Below are positions 1 through 4,933 of a DNA stretch of 9,440 nt, in pieces. How positions within the stretch are numbered: position 1 is the first letter of the stretch; every line of letters starts with the position of its first letter. Origin of the DNA: an uncultured Planctomycetaceae bacterium (GTDB taxonomy: Bacteria; Planctomycetota; Planctomycetia; Pirellulales; Pirellulaceae); contig CALBSZ010000038.1 of assembly GCA_937967665.1 (NCBI GenBank), positions 1 to 9,440 of the forward strand, given 5' to 3'. The notes beneath the pieces were generated by a model. The model had not been told where the DNA came from. It ran no database searches and worked only from the letters and a program-made list of their open reading frames with translations. The translations under genes and the position numbers were made by a program.

Positions 1-1
1 A

Positions 2-115
2 CTTGGCGGCGACGTGATCATCGACCCCCAGGGCATCGTGCGCTTCCATCATGTCGGCAACGGCCCCGCCGACCGCCCCCCGATCGACGAATTGCTGAGC
101 GTCGTTCACGCGTAG
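2..115 (+). CDS. C-terminal end of a peroxiredoxin-like (AhpC/TSA or redoxin family) protein, 5' truncated by window edge
   Basis: Reading from base 2 there is an open frame of 37 codons ending in TAG at 113-115. The visible end contains GGDVIIDPQGIVRFHHVGNG followed by PADRPPIDELLSVV. The pattern GG-x-hydrophobic-hydrophobic-IDP-x-G-x-hydrophobic, then an aromatic/His stretch and a PADxPP-x-x-ELL helix, is how the last beta strands and final helix of many thioredoxin-fold peroxiredoxin-like proteins look. The catalytic cysteine region would lie upstream, outside the window, so neither the enzyme class nor activity can be confirmed. It ends 361 bases before the sigma-factor gene on the same strand, and a weak terminator-like hairpin lies between them, so it is probably a separate transcription unit. 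Other thioredoxin-fold proteins (TlpA/ResA-like) would also fit. Confidence 0.55.
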   Translation, partial: LGGDVIIDPQGIVRFHHVGNGPADRPPIDELLSVVHA

Positions 116-198
116 CGTCCCGCACGCGAACAACGACGATCGTGAGCGACCGCGGCGGAGAGCAGATGCGGAAATCGCGAGCCGCTGTTCTTGCTGTC

Positions 199-230
199 CC
201 GATCGCGTTTTCAGGATCGGCGCGGTTTTT
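199..230 (+). terminator. Possible weak intrinsic terminator
   Basis: CCGATC at 199-204 pairs perfectly with GATCGG at 215-220 around a 10-base loop, and a run of five T follows at 226-230. The stem is only 6 bp and five non-T bases separate it from the T run, so it is a weak candidate. It sits 84 bases after the stop of the peroxiredoxin-like gene, a reasonable place for its transcript to end. Confidence 0.3.
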
Positions 231-306
231 CTTGTTCGGAAGGCAGGGCCGAATACGACTCTGAACAGAAGGGGCAGTGGCAGCCCTGTGCCCTGAGAGC
301 GCGTTT

Positions 307-342
307 CGCGTAAGTGTAGCGGTCTTTTCGCCACTTGACGCG
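307..342. repeat. Imperfect hairpin containing a 12-base word repeated at 4687
   Basis: CGCGTAAGTG at 307-316 pairs with CACTTGACGCG at 332-342, giving 5+5 bp with G337 bulged. A further 3 bp inside (GCG 319-321 with CGC 329-331) close a 7-base loop. The left arm is part of TTCGCGTAAGTG (305-316), which occurs again at 4687-4698 in the other large + strand gap, also beside an inverted repeat. No T run follows, so it is not a typical terminator. It could be an intergenic repeat family member, an RNA structure or a protein-binding site. Confidence 0.45.
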
Positions 343-394
343 GTGATTTTCAACGCCGGAGACGCTACACGTCCGTGCGACTCGCCCTAGCGTT

Positions 395-408
395 GCGACC
401 CGTGTCGC
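395..408. promoter_or_regulatory. Short perfect dyad upstream of the sigma-factor gene
   Basis: GCGAC at 395-399 is the reverse complement of GTCGC at 404-408, with four bases between. It lies about 70 bases before the sigma-factor start, where an operator or the 5' untranslated RNA would be expected. Five-base arms occur by chance in GC-rich DNA, so this is only a candidate. Confidence 0.2.
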
Positions 409-460
409 TTTGTGATATTCAAGAAGACGCGGGGCGTGGGTTTCATCAACCGACTGCTGT

Positions 461-467
461 AGGAAGG
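461..467 (+). promoter_or_regulatory. Ribosome binding site of the sigma-factor gene
   Basis: AGGAAGG ends nine bases before the ATG at 477. This is a strong Shine-Dalgarno match at a normal distance and supports 477 as the start codon. Confidence 0.7.
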
Positions 468-476
468 CCTGTCTGA

Positions 477-1055
477 ATGTCGGAAAAGGAAATTTTGGCC
501 AAACTGTTTCGGCGGCTGGAAGGTGGCGACGAGTCGGCGATGGTGGAGATTTGGAACCGGTTCGGTCCCGCCATTCGTCGTCGTGCCCGCACTCGCCTGG
601 TACTGTATGGCATTCGCAGTTCGTTGGAATCGATGGACATCTGCCAGTCGATCATGGCGGATATCCTGCGCCGGAAAGAACGTGGAAACCTGGCCCTGCC
701 TGAGGACTTTGAACGTTACATTGTCAAGGCGGTTGAAAACAAGGTCGTGGATGCCTTGCGGCGCTTGACTGCTCAGAAACGAGATCGCCAGCGCGACGTC
801 GCCTTCCCGGTCGAGGATCTGGCGATTGCGGGGAACGAGTCGACGGCAAGTGCACGGGCGATGAGGGCGGATTTGATCGAACGCGTCAAGCAGGAAATGA
901 CCGACGACGAGCGGGAGGTCTACGAGTTGATGCTGCAGGACCTGGGCTGGACCGACATCGCGCTGCGATTGGGCAAAACTCCGGATGGGATTCGTGTTAG
1001 AATGGCACGGGCTTTCAGGCGGGTGCGAGCCAGGATCGGTATCGAGGAATCGTAG
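477..1055 (+). CDS. ECF-type RNA polymerase sigma factor of the planctomycete kinase-linked kind
   Basis: This 192-residue protein has the two-domain layout of an extracytoplasmic-function sigma factor, which directs RNA polymerase to a dedicated promoter set. Residues 8-40 (LFRRLEGGDESAMVEIWNRF onward) fit region 2.1. Residues 47-66 contain SMDICQSIMADILRR, and 74-103 (DFERYIVKAVENKVVDALRR) fit regions 2.3-2.4. Residues 142-190 form region 4, with the helix-turn-helix GWTDIALRLGKTPDGIRVRM and a basic tail. The linker around 104-135 is variable. Length is normal for the class. The DICQS word is typical of planctomycete ECF factors beside Ser/Thr kinases, as I recall them; the usual ECF D-A-E-D of region 2.2 is replaced by E51-S52-M53-D54. 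Its TAG overlaps the GTG of the kinase gene by one base, so the two are an operon. No anti-sigma gene is adjacent. The target promoters are unknown. Confidence 0.92.
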   Translation: MSEKEILAKLFRRLEGGDESAMVEIWNRFGPAIRRRARTRLVLYGIRSSLESMDICQSIMADILRRKERGNLALPEDFERYIVKAVENKVVDALRRLTAQKRDRQRDVAFPVEDLAIAGNESTASARAMRADLIERVKQEMTDDEREVYELMLQDLGWTDIALRLGKTPDGIRVRMARAFRRVRARIGIEES

Positions 1056-1057
1056 TG
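1044..1057 (+). promoter_or_regulatory. Shine-Dalgarno and TAGTG stop/start overlap between sigma factor and kinase
   Basis: GAGGA at 1044-1048, inside the last sigma-factor codons, lies six bases before the GTG at 1055-1057. The GTG shares its G with the preceding TAG (1053-1055). This fixes the kinase start despite the non-ATG codon and suggests that ribosomes ending the sigma factor reinitiate on the kinase. Confidence 0.75.
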
Positions 1058-4000
1058 AATGACGAACGAAGTCATGATTCGGCCGTGCGGCGTCGGTCGC
1101 AGCTGACAAGTGATTACCGGGCTCAGCTCGAAAGCAACGATGCGCTTCGCCTGCGAGAGTTCCTGGCGGATCGTGACGACATCAGTCTGGCTGACTTGCG
1201 CGACCTGATTACGATCGACCTGTTCACCAAGCTGCACTCGGGCAGCGGCATCCGGGTTGAAGACTACGTGCGGGACTTTCCCGCTTCGCTGACTGATGCC
1301 CGGGAGGTCCTGCTTGACCTTATTGACGTCGAGATCTGTGTTCGCCAGGAACTGGGCGATTCTGTTGATGCGGCGGAATACGTGGAACGTTTCCCCGCGT
1401 TGGCCGGCGAATTGCGACGGATGTTCATGCTTCATGGGGCGGAAATGTCCGAGCCGGATTCCGGTCCGTCGCCTTCCCGGCACCAGCCTGTCCGTCCTGA
1501 AAACGGCAGCACCAAGAATAAGATTGATGATACCACCGATCACCGTACCAGTCTCGGGAACAGGACGCGATCCGTCATCACGTGTCCAAATTGTCGCGAG
1601 AGGATAAGCGTTGTTTCCGATGTTGCCCTGGAACTCGTCCATTGTCCGGCGTGCGACAGTGACTTCAGTTTGATCGACGGCATCGATACGACGCAGTTCG
1701 CCACAGCGGGTTGGATCGGCGGTTTTCAGCTGATCGAACGCTTGGGTCGTGGCGCATTCGGTGAGGTATGGAAGGCACGCGACACGGAGTTGGAACGCTG
1801 GGTCGCGGTGAAGATCCCGCGACGGCAAGACCCGTCGGCAGCCGAGCAGGAAATATTCCTGCGCGAAGCGAAGGCGGCAGCCGGGCTGCAACATCCCGGC
1901 ATCGTACCTGTCCACCAGGTGGGTCAAAGCGAACAGGACGGTTTGTACATCGTCAGTGAATTCATCCATGGAATTACACTCGCCGACTGGCTGACAGCCA
2001 ACACGCCCACATTCCGGCAGGCGGCGAAAATCTGTCTGGTCGTAGCTGAAGCGCTCGAGCATGCTCATCAACGGGGCGTCATCCACCGCGACGTGAAACC
2101 TGCCAATATCATGCTGGATGGCGAACATCGCGTTCCGAAATTGCTGGACTTCGGACTGGCAAAACGCGAATCGACCGACGTGACGCTGACGATCGACGGC
2201 GCCCTGCTGGGCACTCCCGCATACATGTCTCCGGAGCAAGCGGCCGGCGAGTCCCACGCTGCTGATGGACGATCGGACGTGTATTCGCTGGGTGTCGTCC
2301 TGTATGAAATGCTTTGTGGAGAGCGGCCGTTTCGCGGGAATCGCCAGGCGATACTCAATCAGATTCAGTTCGATGAACCTCCCAGTCCACGCCGTTTCGC
2401 CAAGACGGTACCCCGGGATCTGGAAACACTCTGCCTGCGGTGCCTGGAAAAGGACCGCGCCCGCAGGCCGCCATCGGCACGAGCATTCATTGACGAACTG
2501 CAGCGGTACCTGGACGGAAGGCCCATTCAATCTCGACCCATTTCGGCGGTCGAACGTGGCTGGCGCTGGTGCAAACGTCACCGCAGTTTCAGTATCTCCG
2601 TGGTCACGATCCTGTGCATCCTGTCCGTATCATTGGTCGTTGTTGCGGAGGCCTTTCGGCGCGAACAGCACGCGCACGAGGACACCAAACGCTGGCTGGG
2701 TGTCGCGGTCGACTCGGTCGACTCCATGCAAACCGGCATGGCTCATGCCTTGAAGCAGTATCCCTACTCGGATCAGCCTCGCTTGTTCGCGTACAAGAAG
2801 GCGGCGGAATACTACGAGACGTTTACGCAATATGAAGGTGGCAATCGAGATCTCCGCTTGCAGCGCGGCTACGCCTTCCTGCGCCTGGGTGATATGCAGC
2901 GGGAATTGTCGGACCTCCAGGCGGCGATGCAAGCGTATCAAGCCGCACGACTTGAGTTTGAATCCCTGTCCGCTATCGATCCACAATTCGTGGAGGCGCG
3001 GATTGCGGTGGCCAAGGCCTGGATGAAATCCGGTATTGCTGAGCTCATCTCCGGTGACATCGAATCGGGAAAACAAGGCTACGCGAAGTCACGACAACTG
3101 TTGGAAGGTATCGTTGCCGAGTATCCGCTTGACGGCGAGGCGGCAGAGGCGCTGGGAATCGTCTGTTTGAATCAAGGTGCTTTACTCAGCGAAGTCGGGC
3201 CGGTGCAGGAAGCCAGCGCGCACCTGGAAGTTGCCGTACGAGTCCTGTCCGAGCTGTCTCGAACCCGTTCGGCGCCGTCCCCGGATCTGCCAAAAGCACT
3301 AATGCTGCAAGCCAAGATCCACGAATTGGCCGGCGAGTACGACCCGGCGGTCAAGAAGCTGCTGTCGGCTATTCGCACGTATCAGGAACGGGCCGCGGCC
3401 GATCGTGACAATCTCGAGACATTGGAGTCGTTGTGCGGGGCTCGCGTCTATTTGGGCACGGTCTATCGGCGACTGGGACAAGTCGCGGCGGAACAGGCAA
3501 TGTACCAGGACGCGATTGCGGATTATGATCTGCTGCTGAATGCGTTGCCGGCGGCTCCCGAGTACCGGAAGAATCGAGCCCTTACGCAGATCGACCTGGC
3601 TCAGTCGCACCTGGTCGGCGACAACGTGTTGGCGGCACTGGAGCTTGCGGACAAGGCGACCGCGGAATTCGCTGCCCTGCGTCGCGATCTTCCGCAGCAG
3701 TCCGAACTGTTTGCCTTGCAAGCGGCAGGCGAATTGACCTTGGCCTCTATCAAGAACGAGCTAGGGCGTTTCGCCAGTGCTCAGGCCGATGGCGAGCGCG
3801 CGGTCGATACGTACGAAGCATTTGTTCGCAACGGGCACATTCGCTATCGGCGCGATCTGGCCGAGGCGCGGCGTACGTTGGCTTACGCCGTTGCAAATCA
3901 ACCCGAACAGGCCGGCGACGCGGCGGCGGAATACGAGGCCGCCATCGAACTGTTGATGACGCTCACGGAGCAGGAGCCAGACGTACCCGAATATCATGAC

Positions 4001-4510
4001 TTGTTGGCGCGCACCTGCAGCGACTATGGCGAATGGTTGTATGGGTCGGGTGAAACCGCGGCGGCGGCGGGAATGTTTGAACGGGCGCGTGGCGAATGGC
4101 AGCACGTGGCGGCACTCGACGGTGCGTCGCCGGAGTACCTGAATCATTTCGTGTGGTTCAGTGCCATGTGTGGCGATGTCGCGTTTCGCGATGCCGAACG
4201 CACACTCAAGCTGGCCGAACGCATTCGCAACGCCGCTCCGAAGAACTCTGCGTATCTGATTTCCGTGGCGCTGGGGCACTGGCGAAATGGAAACACCGAA
4301 TCGTGTCGCCAGTTCGCGGAACTGGCCGTGCAGCAGCGGGCGCAATCGGGACCAGCCGGTACCGCACTTGTCTTGCAGTCGCTCACGGCGAACGCCGAGG
4401 ATGCGGATTCTCTGTTGCAGTCGGCGCGTGCGGAAATCGCCGAACAACACGCCGGCAATCTCTACGTTCAACGGCTGCTCGCTGAGGCGGTCGTCCAGAA
4501 CGGCAGCTAA
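1055..4510 (+). CDS. Membrane-spanning Ser/Thr protein kinase with N-terminal zinc ribbon and long C-terminal TPR-like region
   Basis: This 1151-residue protein is a Hanks-type (eukaryotic-like) Ser/Thr kinase. Residues 20-128 are a helical module with two similar motifs, YVRDFP at 71-76 and YVERFP at 109-114, as in other planctomycete kinases. Residues 177-200 form a probable zinc ribbon (C177, C180, C197, C200). The kinase domain spans about 223-485: glycine loop GRGAFG 231-236, Lys253 in AVK, Glu271, HRDVKPAN 344-351 with catalytic Asp346, DFG 365-367, GTPAYMSPE 386-394 and Asp408. All key residues are present and it is an RD kinase, so it should be active. One hydrophobic segment at about 512-531 is a membrane span. 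Residues 570-1150 are Ala-rich amphipathic helices resembling TPR repeats and probably lie outside the cytoplasm as a sensing or scaffolding part. It is co-translated with the ECF factor, so the two likely share one signalling pathway. The signal and substrates are unknown. Confidence 0.93.
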   Translation: MNDERSHDSAVRRRSQLTSDYRAQLESNDALRLREFLADRDDISLADLRDLITIDLFTKLHSGSGIRVEDYVRDFPASLTDAREVLLDLIDVEICVRQELGDSVDAAEYVERFPALAGELRRMFMLHGAEMSEPDSGPSPSRHQPVRPENGSTKNKIDDTTDHRTSLGNRTRSVITCPNCRERISVVSDVALELVHCPACDSDFSLIDGIDTTQFATAGWIGGFQLIERLGRGAFGEVWKARDTELERWVAVKIPRRQDPSAAEQEIFLREAKAAAGLQHPGIVPVHQVGQSEQDGLYIVSEFIHGITLADWLTANTPTFRQAAKICLVVAEALEHAHQRGVIHRDVKPANIMLDGEHRVPKLLDFGLAKRESTDVTLTIDGALLGTPAYMSPEQAAGESHAADGRSDVYSLGVVLYEMLCGERPFRGNRQAILNQIQFDEPPSPRRFAKTVPRDLETLCLRCLEKDRARRPPSARAFIDELQRYLDGRPIQSRPISAVERGWRWCKRHRSFSISVVTILCILSVSLVVVAEAFRREQHAHEDTKRWLGVAVDSVDSMQTGMAHALKQYPYSDQPRLFAYKKAAEYYETFTQYEGGNRDLRLQRGYAFLRLGDMQRELSDLQAAMQAYQAARLEFESLSAIDPQFVEARIAVAKAWMKSGIAELISGDIESGKQGYAKSRQLLEGIVAEYPLDGEAAEALGIVCLNQGALLSEVGPVQEASAHLEVAVRVLSELSRTRSAPSPDLPKALMLQAKIHELAGEYDPAVKKLLSAIRTYQERAAADRDNLETLESLCGARVYLGTVYRRLGQVAAEQAMYQDAIADYDLLLNALPAAPEYRKNRALTQIDLAQSHLVGDNVLAALELADKATAEFAALRRDLPQQSELFALQAAGELTLASIKNELGRFASAQADGERAVDTYEAFVRNGHIRYRRDLAEARRTLAYAVANQPEQAGDAAAEYEAAIELLMTLTEQEPDVPEYHDLLARTCSDYGEWLYGSGETAAAAGMFERARGEWQHVAALDGASPEYLNHFVWFSAMCGDVAFRDAERTLKLAERIRNAAPKNSAYLISVALGHWRNGNTESCRQFAELAVQQRAQSGPAGTALVLQSLTANAEDADSLLQSARAEIAEQHAGNLYVQRLLAEAVVQNGS

Positions 4511-4933
4511 GACCGTCTCACGAGCGACGGCGACGCGAGCGGCAATGGGCGGCGCCTTTTCGTTTCGCTCATATTCCTGGCCACCCATAAGAGTGAAGCT
4601 CGGCGCGGATCGTGCCGATACTACCGATAATGCCGGTCAGGCAACGCGTGAGGCTGCTAGCGGGGATTATTCACTTAGAGGTCAAATTCGCGTAAGTGAT
4701 TGGTGGGCCAGCGCAAACGAATCACGCTTGTTTTCACACGCTGTCTGCTCACGAGAGTTGTTCGCGAATGCAGAACCACCAGTTTTCGCTCGTTTGCTCG
4801 ACACCACCCTACAACTACAACCATGAATAATCCGGGCTAGCATTTCGAGTTGTGGCAGCCGCATTGTCACCGAAACGGACGTCACCGCATACGTCTCGAC
4901 ATCCGCTTACCTTTGCGAATGGGTCGATTACCG
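4511..4933. other. Intergenic region between the kinase and the TonB-dependent receptor
   Basis: No gene is supported here. One + frame runs from inside the kinase to 4826 and a - frame covers 4682-4885, but both are Ser/Arg-rich, lack ribosome binding sites and resemble nothing. Just after the kinase stop, CCGTC (4513-4517) can pair with GACGG (4526-4530), but no T run follows. The hairpin at 4671-4699 is listed separately. Near the receptor, TTGCTC (4794-4799) and TACAAC (4816-4821) are spaced 16 bases apart as a poor promoter candidate. GTCACCG occurs twice 15 bases apart (4866-4872, 4881-4887), which could be an operator or chance. No Fur box or cobalamin riboswitch core was recognised. 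Confidence 0.55.
4671..4699. repeat. Inverted repeat with the second copy of the TTCGCGTAAGTG word
   Basis: TCACTTA at 4671-4677 is the exact reverse complement of TAAGTGA at 4693-4699, around a 15-base loop. The right part contains TTCGCGTAAGTG (4687-4698), identical over 12 bases to 305-316. At the first site TAAGTG forms the left arm of the hairpin, while here it forms the right arm, so the shared word is conserved but the fold is different. No T run follows. The role is unknown. Confidence 0.45.

Larger units (their letters stand above)
116..476. other. Intergenic region upstream of the sigma/kinase operon
   Basis: No convincing gene is seen here. A reverse-strand open frame covering 18-353 is Arg/Ser/Ala-rich, overlaps the peroxiredoxin-like tail and has no family resemblance. 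The gap holds three structured elements listed separately: a hairpin followed by a T run near 199-230, a longer imperfect hairpin at 307-342, and a short perfect dyad at 395-408. The promoter for the sigma/kinase operon should lie in the right half. I see no good housekeeping promoter: the best pair is TTGCGA at 393-398 with GATATT at 414-419, and its 15-base spacing is too short. Confidence 0.6.

Noticed and set aside
18..353. Reverse-strand open frame of 111 codons in the first intergenic region
   Set aside because: Overlaps the peroxiredoxin-like tail, is Arg/Ser/Ala-rich, and has no recognisable family.
920..2581. Long reverse-strand open frame (553 codons) opposite the sigma factor and kinase
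   Set aside because: It lies antisense to the unmistakable kinase domain, has no family motifs, and is a by-product of GC-rich codon usage.
4850..4933. N-terminal extension of the receptor from a TTG at 4850
   Set aside because: The extra residues are basic and do not form a signal peptide, while a good signal peptide starts at the ATG at 4934.
4511..4933. Cobalamin riboswitch or Fur box upstream of the receptor
   Set aside because: No B12-box core or recognisable Fur-type palindrome was found by eye; covariance search would be needed to exclude a divergent riboswitch.
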